Assembly: GCA_051879315.1 (NCBI GenBank)
Contig: JBJELW010000060.1
Location: forward strand, 1 to 64,000
Direction of reading: 5' to 3'
Origin: Roseburia_C sp051879315
GTDB taxonomy: Bacteria > Bacillota > Clostridia > Lachnospirales > Lachnospiraceae
DNA: 64,000 bases
Below are positions 19,094 through 28,460 of this stretch, in pieces. The position numbers and the translations under genes are program-made. How positions within the stretch are numbered: position 1 is the first letter of the stretch; the number at the start of each line of letters is the position of its first letter. The notes under the pieces are model-generated. The model saw only the letters and a program-made list of their open reading frames with translations, did no database searches and had not been told where the DNA came from.

Positions 19094-21946
19094 TTACACA
19101 ATATCAATGTATACAATATGTTCCCCATTTACTGCCATGATAAAGGGATTTTGCTGCTTCTCATAGAATTCTTCCGTAACCGGTATCTCATTTCCGTCCA
19201 CATTGGCCGTCATGAGTATTTTCGCGATTTCACAGCCGGTGAGTCTGGTCCGCAGATATGCTGCAATCTGAGACACCCGGGGGAAATCCCCGATCTCCCA
19301 TCCCTTTTTGCTGAGTCCTCCATCTAAGGGATCGATATATTCTTTAATGGCAGACAACGCTTCATTTTGCAGTTCGTATGCCTGCTCCATATTTTCTTTC
19401 TCCAGCCAAAGCCTTATGCTCACCCGGATAAAGTGGGGCTGCGTCAACAGCAGCTCCTTTCCCGCCGGAACAAGACCACTGACCGATAAAAGCTTATTTC
19501 GGATGGACTCCTTCATCTCGGAAAAAATCTGCATTCCTTTTTCGTATTCTTCAATCAATACCGCCACCGTCAGTGTACCGGGCTTGGGTTTTCCAAACAG
19601 GTCCACATTACTTGCACACTTCACCTTGCGCACGCCGAAGGATGTCTGGCAGATAATATAGTAAAAATCCTTTGCCGTAACGGCCCGGTTTCTGGTATAC
19701 AGCATGGATGTCACCAGCTTTTGCGCACTCTCCTCTGTATAGCCATCATAACCGCCATAGGTAGGAAATGGATTGGCAACACTGCTGATATAACGAACGG
19801 AATTCCGCAGGGTATTGATGGCTCCCGCCTCCACATTTGCCTGTGCACCGGTATAGTTATAATGCTGCACCTTAAAATGGGGGCCGGTCTCCGGCAGCTT
19901 TGCATTGACCAGGACCTGCTTATCCACATGGATAATTCCCTGTGCCATATCCACCTGATAATTGCGTCCTTCCTTCCAAAAGCCGGGTCTCTCCTGCCAG
20001 AGCACCCAGTCCGGTGTCTCTTCCGTTCCTTCGTTTGCCCATAACTTCACCTGCAGCAAATTTGTTTGTGACAACTGAATATCCACGTCATGATCCCGGT
20101 TTTCCAGATAAAATTCCTCCGTTACCGCATTCCGGTTTTCCACCTTCGCCATATTCATATAAATTCCCTTGACATACGGAAGCGCGTATTCCTTAATCTC
20201 CGGATTATAATTAACAAACCGCAGAAAGTAACCTTCGTAGCCGTACAAATCTGCCTTTTTCATATCCTTAGGAATCATCAAAAGCATATTGCCGGAGCCT
20301 AAAAATCCATCTGTGGCATCTATATTTTTCACAGTGACAAATCCCCGCTCCGACAGATATTCCACGGTGAAATCGATGGGAATATCACTGTAATTCTCCA
20401 GATCAAAGTAGATACTGATGGGTGTACCGGAAATAGCAGCAGGAAATCCCAGATACATACAACGCCGCTCATGCTCCTGATTGTAAAACAGTTTTACGGC
20501 TTTTCCACTGCTTAACTCTGACGTAATATCCTGCTCTTCAAAACTGTTCTTCAGCAGCACATAATCTGCAGACTGCCGATTTTCTTCATAAGAGTAGGAT
20601 AACTTCAATCCCCGTATTCTGGGACATTTGTAGATAGCCGGCATCTTATAGATATTTTCCGCCCGCAGCAGCCGTGCCCGTATGCTTCCCTGCTGGGAAA
20701 TCTTTTCCGGGTCATCCTCCATATCCCCGGGGCAGAGGAAATCCATGGAGATATGTCCCTGGGAAGAACCGTTAAACATGGATGCAATGTGCTCCTCTTT
20801 CCAGATGGGCTTCCATCCGGAATAGCTCAAGTATTCCCACACCACATAATCCGCCATCACTTCCACCGGATGCAGTTCCGCGATTTTCTTTGGCTTTTTC
20901 ATGATTACCTTGTATTCCAGATCCACCTCCGGAATCTCCGGGATTTCCTCATGAACGACATAGTCCAGATCAAAGTCCAGTCGAATCACTGCTCCCTTCT
21001 TAGACAAAACCTCACGGGATACAATACTGAACTCATTGTACAATCCCAAAGGTTTTCCAAAGGGCTCTATCATACCCAGGGAACCGCTGATTCCATTGAC
21101 AAACAATTCCTCCGGCAGTATCTGCTCCTTGGCAAATCCCAACTGGATTTGATTGACATATAACTGCGGCAACTGTTCCTTTGTTTCCAGCACGATAAAA
21201 TAACCTTCTTTATTCCCAATCCGGCTTTTCCGGGGAGAATAGTCCTTTTTCACAAGTTCAAGGCCATTCTCTGCTGCTGTCACCTTGTCAAAGGGCTGGG
21301 AATTTCCCTCCTGGTCCAAAATGCTCCAGGATACTTTGTCCGAAGCCAGCAGTTCCATGCTTTCCTGCTGTTTTTCCTTCTCCTGCATCTCGATAAACAG
21401 CATAATATCCAGGCTTTCCAGATAATCAAACTGGTTCTCGAAGCATAAATATAATTTATGTACTGCCTGATTCTCACCACTGATATCAAATGCCTGCCAC
21501 ACCGGCATTTTTTTCTTATCACAGGTATGCCGGATAATGACATCCTGATCCCGGTCTGTGGTCACAATCATCTCCGGCTCCGCTGTCACCGCTGACATGT
21601 CATGTCTGGTCTCGAAAATAACCTCTCCCTGGGCACCTGCCGCACCCATTACCTGCGTGCCGGCCGGCACCATAACATCCCCTTCATAACCACTGACCGG
21701 TGTAAACTGCACATAGCCTTTTGCGGATGAAACCGGCTCCGTCTTCATCTCTTCAAATAAATTCAAATACTGTACCTTATGCTTGGGCAGCACAGCAGAA
21801 AATCGTTCTTCACTGTCTGCAATCATGTCCGCACACAAAGTAGTCAGCACGGATCCGGCATCTTCATTTCCCGGTGCATAAGAAAATTCAGGAACATAGG
21901 ATGCCATCAGCTTTTGTATTTTTTCGTAGGTTTTATAACTGGTCAT
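19094..21946 (-). CDS. CIS baseplate protein J-like (Afp11-type position)
   Basis: A 950-residue protein, the larger of two J-like wedge proteins. Early residues contain PEFSYAPGNEDAGSVLTTLCADM, and residues 95-125 GYVQFTPVSGYEGDVMVPAGTQV. The C-terminal third contains the J core: NPFPTYGGYDGYTEESAQKL, then RAVTAKDFYYIICQTSFGV and a PDGGLSKKGWEIGDFPRVSQ-like end. In AFP and PVC particles this protein forms the wedge ring linking hub to sheath. It sits 20 bases after the gp25 gene. The start is ATG 21946 with GAGAGGAAA upstream. Confidence 0.82.
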   Translation of the reverse strand: MTSYKTYEKIQKLMASYVPEFSYAPGNEDAGSVLTTLCADMIADSEERFSAVLPKHKVQYLNLFEEMKTEPVSSAKGYVQFTPVSGYEGDVMVPAGTQVMGAAGAQGEVIFETRHDMSAVTAEPEMIVTTDRDQDVIIRHTCDKKKMPVWQAFDISGENQAVHKLYLCFENQFDYLESLDIMLFIEMQEKEKQQESMELLASDKVSWSILDQEGNSQPFDKVTAAENGLELVKKDYSPRKSRIGNKEGYFIVLETKEQLPQLYVNQIQLGFAKEQILPEELFVNGISGSLGMIEPFGKPLGLYNEFSIVSREVLSKKGAVIRLDFDLDYVVHEEIPEIPEVDLEYKVIMKKPKKIAELHPVEVMADYVVWEYLSYSGWKPIWKEEHIASMFNGSSQGHISMDFLCPGDMEDDPEKISQQGSIRARLLRAENIYKMPAIYKCPRIRGLKLSYSYEENRQSADYVLLKNSFEEQDITSELSSGKAVKLFYNQEHERRCMYLGFPAAISGTPISIYFDLENYSDIPIDFTVEYLSERGFVTVKNIDATDGFLGSGNMLLMIPKDMKKADLYGYEGYFLRFVNYNPEIKEYALPYVKGIYMNMAKVENRNAVTEEFYLENRDHDVDIQLSQTNLLQVKLWANEGTEETPDWVLWQERPGFWKEGRNYQVDMAQGIIHVDKQVLVNAKLPETGPHFKVQHYNYTGAQANVEAGAINTLRNSVRYISSVANPFPTYGGYDGYTEESAQKLVTSMLYTRNRAVTAKDFYYIICQTSFGVRKVKCASNVDLFGKPKPGTLTVAVLIEEYEKGMQIFSEMKESIRNKLLSVSGLVPAGKELLLTQPHFIRVSIRLWLEKENMEQAYELQNEALSAIKEYIDPLDGGLSKKGWEIGDFPRVSQIAAYLRTRLTGCEIAKILMTANVDGNEIPVTEEFYEKQQNPFIMAVNGEHIVYIDIV

Positions 21947-21966
21947 GTCTGTTTCCTCTCTTCTTC

Positions 21967-22386
21967 TTATGATGATATCTCTCCTACCCCTTCCTCCAGG
22001 TAATATGGGAATACAAGATTATTGGGATTATTGGTGGCTCTGACCCGATAGCTGATGTGGAATAATATCCGTCCCATTTTACTGTCCCGCTCACTGATTT
22101 CCACTTCTACTCCGCGGATCCGGGGCTCCCACTCGGTCAATGCCTCCTCGATTTCCCCACAGATAATATTTTCAAATGCCGCATCCGGCAGTTCAAAAAT
22201 ATACTTGTGCAAATTGCATCCAAACTCAGGCTGCATGGCCCGCTCTCTGGTCTTGGTCATCAATATAATATATACTGCCTGACGGATATCCTCTTCGTTC
22301 TCGGACATCACAAATTTTCCGGTGGCAGAATCTATCTTCGGGGGAAATGCAAATCCCCTTCCCAAAAAATCTTTTGAATTACCCAT
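21967..22386 (-). CDS. gp25-like CIS baseplate protein
   Basis: A 139-residue member of the GPW/gp25 family, the most conserved wedge component, which starts sheath assembly by offering the sheath a handshake strand. Visible features are LGRGFAFPPKID near the N-terminus, RQAVYIILMTKTRERAMQPEFG and WEPRIRGVEV, which holds the family's EPR motif. The ribosome site GGAGGTG precedes ATG 22386. Confidence 0.92.
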   Translation of the reverse strand: MGNSKDFLGRGFAFPPKIDSATGKFVMSENEEDIRQAVYIILMTKTRERAMQPEFGCNLHKYIFELPDAAFENIICGEIEEALTEWEPRIRGVEVEISERDSKMGRILFHISYRVRATNNPNNLVFPYYLEEGVGEISS

Positions 22387-22406
22387 CTCACACCTCCGAT
22401 TGATGC

Positions 22407-23186
22407 TTAGTTAATCTTTACCATTCCTCCGGATATTTCCGCCTGCACACCGCCCTTGGCTGTCAGCTTCTGACTTCCTTCTATCTGCGCAGTTCCACCC
22501 TTCAGATTCAGACTTGTAGATCCCTCTATCTTAACGGAATTGCTTCCCTTTATCTCCACACTATCTGCTTTAATCTCCATTTTCCCGCTGTTTCCATCCA
22601 GGTTCACTTCCACCTTTCCGGTTTTTATGGATATTTTTTTATCTGCGGCAATCGCAATTTCTCCATTTTTATAATCCAGGAAAACCTGGTTCTTTTTCTC
22701 TTTGTCAGCAATGAGACAGGTTTCCTTTTCATCCTCTATCACAAACTGACTTCCCTTGGGCGTTGTTATCTGGATGCTCTGTTTTCCTTGTTCATCCAGA
22801 ATTTTCAAATCCATACCGCCCTTTGTCTTAAAGTGCTTAATCAGGTTCTTATCATCAAAGCTTTCATTGACGATTTCCGCGCTGGAGGGATAAAGACTTC
22901 CCAACAGAAACGGCCGTTTCAGACTGCCCCCGATAAACCCGATCAGCACAATTTCATCAATCTCCGGCACAACATAGGATCCATAATCCTTTCCGGTGTA
23001 AGGGGACAAAAGCCGCACCCATTCGCACATATTTTTTCCGTTTTCCCAAACGGTAAATTCTACCTTCACCATCCCCTTAAACTTGGAATTGTTATTTTCT
23101 ACCACAATCCCCTGTACAAAACCGGGAACCTTCTGATTATCATAGTTTTCATTATTATCGTACAACAAATCTGTAATGGAATTCAT
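22407..23186 (-). CDS. CIS spike protein, gpV/gp5 OB-fold with beta-helix
   Basis: A 259-residue protein. The N-terminal 115 residues match the OB-fold of phage gpV/VgrG (GIVVENNNSKFKGMVKVEF, then YGSYVVPEIDEIVLIGFIGG). The C-terminal 100 residues are short alternating repeats (KISIKTGKVEVNLDG, KMEIKADSVEIKGSNSVKIE) expected to form the triple-stranded beta-helix needle. With the preceding 370-residue hub protein it makes a split VgrG. The ATG overlaps the hub stop by 4 bases. Confidence 0.88.
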   Translation of the reverse strand: MNSITDLLYDNNENYDNQKVPGFVQGIVVENNNSKFKGMVKVEFTVWENGKNMCEWVRLLSPYTGKDYGSYVVPEIDEIVLIGFIGGSLKRPFLLGSLYPSSAEIVNESFDDKNLIKHFKTKGGMDLKILDEQGKQSIQITTPKGSQFVIEDEKETCLIADKEKKNQVFLDYKNGEIAIAADKKISIKTGKVEVNLDGNSGKMEIKADSVEIKGSNSVKIEGSTSLNLKGGTAQIEGSQKLTAKGGVQAEISGGMVKIN

Positions 23187-24280
23187 AAGCTCTTCACCCT
23201 TGCCCTCAATACTGTCCGATATCCTTCTTCGTCGATCCTGTGTCTCACCTGCGTAATATAATATTTTTTATCCACATTTTTCGCCAGTTCATCTATCTCT
23301 ATGAAACGCCCCGGCCCTAACTCCGGGATTCCGATACATTCGCATTCAAACATTCCAAAGCTCTCTGCCGCGCGTTCCACTTTAATCTGCGCCCGCTTCC
23401 TTGCTTCGCTGGCATCTTTTACCCCCGGTTCATAAAACACCTGTTTCGTGGTTCCTAAAAGCTTTGTGTCCATCCCCTTGTCGCTGAACTTACCACTGAT
23501 ATTTGCACTCCCCGTTATAAGCTGGGCATTTTCCTCATCAATGGAACGTACCTCTGCCGTCTTAAACAGTCCCTGTCCGGACAATGTCAGCCGGGCATTC
23601 CGGATTCCATGTTTGGGAGTCAGCTTCATAACAGGGCTTGTCACCTTCTCTTTTTCACGGAAATACACGGTTCCCTGAACGATAAAAAATTCATAGCCCA
23701 TCTTTTTGGCCTGTTCTACAATCAGATCGTAATCTGTCATCATATTGGCACGCAGTGCAATTTCATCCTCCGGGCAGCTGTCTAGCTTCTTTCCTGTAAT
23801 GTAACTGCTGACGGGCTGCTCTCCCAGAATGGCATTCACCACCTTATCTGCGCTTTTTTCCTTGAAAAATTCCAGTCTGCGCCGCTTCATCAGCACGCCT
23901 TTGGCATCCATACATTCCACCCGGATCCGCCAGGTCTGATCACCCATTCCGAATTCGTAATCCACCTGATTGATATACCCCACAAACACCTGCTCCGTCC
24001 GGATATATCCCAGCTCTACCTCAATTTTTTGTCCGATTTGCAGCATGTCCACATCCGACGTAAAATCAGTCTTTTTCGGATCGTATTCACCCACCACATA
24101 GAACACACAGCCGGATGCTTCATATTCGCTGGTCAGTTCAACCTCCAGCTCTGTAATCTGGAGTTTTTCTCCGGTCACCAGCTTACTTCCCCCCACCTTG
24201 ATCTCATAGGTGGGTGCCAGAAAATTATTATATTTACCTGCCAGGCTCTTATAGCTTGTCGTAACACTCATCAAATCCAT
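23183..24280 (-). CDS. CIS hub protein, phage late control gpD-like
   Basis: A 365-residue protein like P2 gpD and the N-terminal half of VgrG, which forms the trimeric hub at the tube base. Features include YEIKVGGSKLVTGEKLQITELEVE at the N-terminus, VGYINQVDYEFGMGDQTWRI, LEFFKEKSADKVVNAIL near 140 and the QAKKMGYEFFIVQGTVYFRE segment typical of this fold. ATG 24280 is chosen because GGAGAG lies 7 bases upstream. ATG 24295 has no good ribosome site. A mobile element occupies the gap upstream. Confidence 0.85.
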   Translation of the reverse strand: MDLMSVTTSYKSLAGKYNNFLAPTYEIKVGGSKLVTGEKLQITELEVELTSEYEASGCVFYVVGEYDPKKTDFTSDVDMLQIGQKIEVELGYIRTEQVFVGYINQVDYEFGMGDQTWRIRVECMDAKGVLMKRRRLEFFKEKSADKVVNAILGEQPVSSYITGKKLDSCPEDEIALRANMMTDYDLIVEQAKKMGYEFFIVQGTVYFREKEKVTSPVMKLTPKHGIRNARLTLSGQGLFKTAEVRSIDEENAQLITGSANISGKFSDKGMDTKLLGTTKQVFYEPGVKDASEARKRAQIKVERAAESFGMFECECIGIPELGPGRFIEIDELAKNVDKKYYITQVRHRIDEEGYRTVLRARVKSL

Positions 24281-24317
24281 AAGAACACTCTCCATTCCAC
24301 GTTATTTATAAAGATGG

Positions 24318-24449
24318 GTAACTGTTCAGTACCTTCCAGTTACGAGCGCAAATCCATGCAAAATTTGCTTCGCAAATGGATTTGCGCTTGCTAAATATAC
24401 TTTTTCATACGGCATCCGCAGTAAATGCGTATGCCTACTGAATAGTTAC
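24318..24449. mobile_element. 132-bp palindromic mobile element (MITE), copy 1
   Basis: Terminal inverted repeats are GTAACTGTTCAGTA (24318-24331) and TACTGAATAGTTAC (24436-24449), with one mismatch. Flanking 8-bp direct repeats AAAGATGG occur at 24310-24317 and 24450-24457, a clear target duplication. Inside is a long hairpin with arms around GCGCAAATCCAT and ATGGATTTGCGC, and a second small hairpin, GGCAT/ATGCC. There is no transposase. The right end supplies the TAA stop of the LysM adaptor gene. GTAA ends with 8-bp duplications recall IS66-family ends, which is an inference. Confidence 0.88.
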
Positions 24450-25177
24450 AAAGATGGAACCTTTAAGCTCTTTGTATAATCCACTTTTCGTGGATTCAGG
24501 ATTCCGTTTTCCCGCGCAATTTCTTTCCATGCGGAAGAATCATCATACTCATCGTATGCCAGCATCCAAAGTTCATCTTTCTGTCCCACACTGCGATACT
24601 TGGTCCGGTCAGGAGATTCATTGGGATTTGCTTTAATCTCCTTCAGTATCTCTTTCTCTTCCCCTGTAATCGTCAGATCCACCTTTATTTTTACCGGATT
24701 CCCCTGTTTATTAAATAACTGGTTCTGAATATTTACACCTGTGACATTTCCCTGGAACTGAAGCTTTCCCCAGGAAAAAATCAGCTGCTCCGGCATATGT
24801 TCCTCATGCTTGTATTTTGTCAGCATGGAGAACATCTGACATAATTTCGTCAATCCTCCATCATCCGAAATATAAGGTTCCAGCTTTTTGGGCAGGGCAA
24901 ATTCTTTTAATGTTGTGGTGGCATCCACACGTATACTGACAGAAAGCTCTGCCAGCTTCCCCTTTCCCGGCTGCATATGATTGGGATGACTTTCCTGCCC
25001 AATACCTGTATTTTCCTTATAGTCTAAATTCCGATTAATAGAATATTCCGTGGGATTAAACTGCACCGGAAGTACCAGCTTACTCTTTCCCTTGGAATCC
25101 AAAAATATCAGGCTCGCTTTCTCTATGGGGCCATCCTGAAAAATATTTTTATTTTTCTTGCTGTTTTCTTTATTCAT
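24446..25177 (-). CDS. CIS LysM-domain adaptor (Afp7-type)
   Basis: A 243-residue protein. The N-terminal domain (SLIFLDSKGKSKLVLPVQFN, then PTEYSINRN) and the C-terminal LysM-like module (GQKDELWMLAYDEYDDSSAW, then KEIARENGI and final SLKVPSL) match the adaptor that joins inner tube and spike hub in extracellular CIS. Its stop codon lies in the terminal repeat of a mobile element that follows (copy 1), so its last codons sit on the target duplication. The start ATG 25177 follows the 918-residue gene with no gap. Confidence 0.85.
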   Translation of the reverse strand: MNKENSKKNKNIFQDGPIEKASLIFLDSKGKSKLVLPVQFNPTEYSINRNLDYKENTGIGQESHPNHMQPGKGKLAELSVSIRVDATTTLKEFALPKKLEPYISDDGGLTKLCQMFSMLTKYKHEEHMPEQLIFSWGKLQFQGNVTGVNIQNQLFNKQGNPVKIKVDLTITGEEKEILKEIKANPNESPDRTKYRSVGQKDELWMLAYDEYDDSSAWKEIARENGILNPRKVDYTKSLKVPSL

Positions 25178-25178
25178 C

Positions 25179-27926
25179 TTACATCAATCCTCTTCTTCCC
25201 CGCTCAGATTTCAGTCTTTCTTCCAGCCTGCGGTATACTCTTCCTGCAATTTGATTTACACTGGCATCCATCTGCTTCTCCAAAACTTTATCCACTTCTT
25301 TTTGGATCAACTTCTTTTCTTCAACAGATACTACATTGCCCTTCTGTTTCTCTTCCTTCTGCAGGTTGATCCACTTTTCATAGGTTTCGTTCACCTTTTC
25401 CACCACGCTTCTGGTTTCCCTGATATACGAAATATCTTTTTGAACATCCTCCTTCACCTGCAAAAGCTTTGTTTTTTCCTGTTTTTCTTCCACCATAGCA
25501 CTGTCTTCCCCTGTGCTATACACCAGATCAATCGCCTGACCCTTTAAGAAGGAAGTTTCCTGTGACGGAACTGCCATCTGCTGTAATGTCAAGGTTTTGA
25601 TTCCCTGAGACTGGGGCATATGGATGGTGAGCTTCATGGGGGAACGCATGGGCTGGTTGACCACCATGGGCTGGCCCGTTGCCCGTGGCTGACTGATATC
25701 CGGGATTGCCACAACGGAGGGCTGATGCACCAGCGGCACCGGAACCCTGCTCTCTGCTTCATCGGCAGCCGAACTGCCCACGGAGGGTTGATGTACCAGC
25801 AACACCGGAGATATGGGCGCTTCCCCCACTTCTCCCCTTGGTTGCAGCCTGCTTTTCTCAAGTGGCTGATTCGTTGCCACGGGCTGATTCCTCTCAGCTA
25901 ATGGGTTCGCTGTCACGGGCTGATTTCTTCTCAGCGGCTGGTCCGTTCCCTGCGGCTTTTCCTGTGTTTTACCCGATTCCTCACGCCTCGGAGCCCTGCT
26001 CTCTGCTTCATCGGCAGCCGTGGTTCCCATGGTGGAGGGTTGATGTACCAGCGGCACCGGAGATATGGAGGCTTCCTCCACTAATTTCACCGTTTCCTCC
26101 CTTGGTTGCAGCCTGCTTTTCTCAAGTGGCTGATTCGTTGCCATGGGCTGATTGATTGCCACGGGCTGATTGATTGCCACGGGCTGAATCCTCTCAGCTA
26201 ATGGATTCGCTGTCATGGGCGGATTGATTGTCACGGGCTGATCTCTTCTCAGTGACTGGTCCGTTATCTGCGGTTGCTCCTGTGTTTTAACAGGATTCTC
26301 ACGCCTGGGAGCCCTGCTCTCTGCTTCATCGGCAGCCGTGGTTCCCATGGTGGAGGGTTGATGTACCAGCGGCACCGGAGATATGGAGGCTTCCTCCACT
26401 AATTTCACCGTTTCCTCCCTTGGTTGCAGCCTGCTTTTCTCAAGTGGCTGATTGATTGCCACGGGCTGATTGATTGCCACGGGCTGATTCGTTGCCATGG
26501 GCTGATTCGTTGTCATGGGCTGATTGATTGCCACGGGCTGATTCCTCTCAACCGACGGAGCCGATGCCGGCACCTGCGCTTTCTCCGATTCCTCATGCCT
26601 GGGAGCCCTGCTCTCTGCTTCACCTGCAACCGTGGTATCCATGGGGGAAGGCTGATGGATCATGGGATGGTTCATTGCCGTTGGCTGGTTTGTTACCGTT
26701 GATTGATTTGTTGCTGGAAATTCCTTCCTTGTGGGCTGATCCGGTTGTGCCGAAATGCGTTCCGGTTGTTTCCGCGGCTGTCTCTGCTGCTGCCTCTGCT
26801 GCTTACTTTGTTTTTTTCTCTCCTCCTCCAGATATGCCAGTATCTGGCTATACTCAGGTATGTATTCCCTATTGGCAAAAAACTTTTCCCGCTGGGATAC
26901 TTCCTTTTCAATACGCTCCATTACGGATGAAAATACCTGCTGTACGGAATACTGCGGCTTTTCCGTTTTTGTCTCCCGGATCACCTGCTGCACATATACC
27001 TTTGTTTCTTCCGATATAGTGTTCTTTTCTATACTCTCCCCGAATCTTTCCTCTTTCGGTATATCCTCCTGATTATATGACAATGGAACCGAACTTGTAT
27101 CGTATTCTATCCGGTGTTCCATCTGATTTTCTACTTTAACTGACGGCAAATTCAATGATGTTCCTTTGCTGTCACTCTGCTTGTAATCATAACGATTGTT
27201 GTGATTATAATTGATCCTGCTATAATAACTTTTGCTAATATTATGATTAATATTATGATTAATATTGTTATAAGAATTGTTATATCTATTGCTATTATAA
27301 TATTGGTTCTGATAACTCTTATTTTCCCTGTTGTGAACATGACTCTCCGTAACATTCACAAGATTCCGAATCAGCTTCGTCCGCTGCTCCGGAGAAATAT
27401 TTTTCATTTCTGTTTTCTGTTCCAAAAACTGCTGTAACACATGTGTCAGATTCTCTGTTTGCATCTGATTGGCAGTGTGATCTTGCGTCAGACGGATGGT
27501 CTGATGCCGGTTTTCCGTCAAATTGGTTGTCTGATGCCGGTTTTCCGTCACTTCCACATACTCTTCCTTTCTGAGCACCTGCTGTATCTGATTGGTCATC
27601 TGTTCTACCACCGATTGCTGTGCCTGGGGAAGCTGTTCCTTTACCACCCGTTCAATCTGCTGCTCCATGGTGGGCAGCACATCCTTCTGTACTGTTTTTT
27701 CCAGCAGGTTGGTAATAAACGTAATATTTCTCTGATAAAGGTGATTTTCCTCTTTCAGATAATTTGCAAGCTGATAGATGTTGGTAACAGACATCTGCTG
27801 TCCGGTCTCCTCCGGCTCTTCCTGCCATTCTTCCGGGAAAAGAAGGGTTATGGAACTGTCATACAGACCGTAATCACAATATTTATCCATGATTTTCTTT
27901 CCAAACTCACTATATCTATTCTGCAT
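25179..27926 (-). CDS. Large repeat-rich CIS protein between tube and LysM adaptor
   Basis: About 915 residues, not recognised outside its position. The N-terminal 130 residues are acidic and helical, ending with duplicated NRHQT motifs. Residues about 200-252 are Asn/Tyr-rich. Residues 300-400 look coiled-coil. Residues about 400-760 are long tandem repeats of QPxxxNQP hexapeptides alternating with LEKSRLQPREE and ADEAESRAPR modules. The last 110 residues are charged helices. It sits between the second tube protein and the LysM adaptor, where phage tape-measure genes can lie, but its Pro/Gln-rich core is unlike a helical tape measure. ATG 27926 is preferred over an in-frame TTG at 27935. Confidence 0.6.
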   Translation of the reverse strand: MQNRYSEFGKKIMDKYCDYGLYDSSITLLFPEEWQEEPEETGQQMSVTNIYQLANYLKEENHLYQRNITFITNLLEKTVQKDVLPTMEQQIERVVKEQLPQAQQSVVEQMTNQIQQVLRKEEYVEVTENRHQTTNLTENRHQTIRLTQDHTANQMQTENLTHVLQQFLEQKTEMKNISPEQRTKLIRNLVNVTESHVHNRENKSYQNQYYNSNRYNNSYNNINHNINHNISKSYYSRINYNHNNRYDYKQSDSKGTSLNLPSVKVENQMEHRIEYDTSSVPLSYNQEDIPKEERFGESIEKNTISEETKVYVQQVIRETKTEKPQYSVQQVFSSVMERIEKEVSQREKFFANREYIPEYSQILAYLEEERKKQSKQQRQQQRQPRKQPERISAQPDQPTRKEFPATNQSTVTNQPTAMNHPMIHQPSPMDTTVAGEAESRAPRHEESEKAQVPASAPSVERNQPVAINQPMTTNQPMATNQPVAINQPVAINQPLEKSRLQPREETVKLVEEASISPVPLVHQPSTMGTTAADEAESRAPRRENPVKTQEQPQITDQSLRRDQPVTINPPMTANPLAERIQPVAINQPVAINQPMATNQPLEKSRLQPREETVKLVEEASISPVPLVHQPSTMGTTAADEAESRAPRREESGKTQEKPQGTDQPLRRNQPVTANPLAERNQPVATNQPLEKSRLQPRGEVGEAPISPVLLVHQPSVGSSAADEAESRVPVPLVHQPSVVAIPDISQPRATGQPMVVNQPMRSPMKLTIHMPQSQGIKTLTLQQMAVPSQETSFLKGQAIDLVYSTGEDSAMVEEKQEKTKLLQVKEDVQKDISYIRETRSVVEKVNETYEKWINLQKEEKQKGNVVSVEEKKLIQKEVDKVLEKQMDASVNQIAGRVYRRLEERLKSERGRRGLM
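25991..26453. repeat. 145-bp direct repeats, 318-bp period, in the 918-residue gene
   Basis: Positions 25991-26135 and 26309-26453 read as identical over 145 bases, offset by exactly 318 bases (106 codons). A diverged third copy lies near 25745-25865. The spacing keeps the reading frame. Near-identity at DNA level indicates recent duplication or recombination. Confidence 0.85.
26448..26555. repeat. 18-bp tandem repeats encoding NQP hexapeptides
   Basis: Six consecutive 18-base units beginning CTGATT start at 26448, 26466, 26484, 26502, 26520 and 26538. A shorter array of four units starts at 26130. On the minus strand they encode units such as QPVAIN and QPMATN. Unit number is likely to vary between strains. 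Confidence 0.85.
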
Positions 27927-27970
27927 TTTGTCCAATTCTTCTCACTTCCTTACCGTTCCCTTGCCATTGC

Positions 27971-28423
27971 CTAACCGAATGCCTGATCCTCCATGGACTG
28001 ATACGTAATCTCAATACGCTGCATCAGCACATCACTTCTCCCTGCATCCAGTCCATCTATTGTAATTCTTTTGATGACACAGCCCATAAAATGATATTCC
28101 CAGTATATCTTTCCGCTTTCGTCTGCCAGATACAACGATATTTCATCGTCCAACACATCTCCGGCCTTTATATCCAGATCCTTCTGGGGATTCTTGGGAA
28201 GTGCACGCTCTAACACCAGCGTATTTCGTGAATGTTCCGATGTGGTACCCTTCCTGGTTACATACACTTTATCATTGCGTCCGCCCTCTTCAATTTCATC
28301 AGTCTCAACACTGTCTTCTATGCCGGAAACCCTGCTGACCGGAATCCGTTTATTGTCAATATACACATGAAAATTAAAGGATTTTGCAATACCACCACTC
28401 TGATCATTTGTATTTACTGCCAT
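27971..28423 (-). CDS. CIS inner tube protein 2 (gp19-like)
   Basis: A 150-residue protein of the phage T4 gp19/Hcp-like tube family. The N-terminal FNFHVYIDNKRIPVSRVSGIE and C-terminal VLMQRIEITYQSMEDQ are typical of tube proteins. It resembles the second tube protein of AFP/PVC clusters (Afp5 position), which acts as tube initiator between hub and main tube. It lies 37 bases after the small frame ending at 28461 and is preceded by GGAGGAG. Confidence 0.85.
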   Translation of the reverse strand: MAVNTNDQSGGIAKSFNFHVYIDNKRIPVSRVSGIEDSVETDEIEEGGRNDKVYVTRKGTTSEHSRNTLVLERALPKNPQKDLDIKAGDVLDDEISLYLADESGKIYWEYHFMGCVIKRITIDGLDAGRSDVLMQRIEITYQSMEDQAFG

Positions 28424-28460
28424 CCTTCTCCTCCATTACTACCATTCAAAATTTCCATTA

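Noticed and set aside
24296..24445. A small gene or riboswitch in the gap before the hub gene
   Set aside because: The sequence is a mobile palindrome with target duplications, repeated at 29612-29744.
26100..26560. A CRISPR array
   Set aside because: The regular repeats are 18-bp and 318-bp in-frame coding repeats within the 918-residue gene, with no unique spacers and no cas genes.
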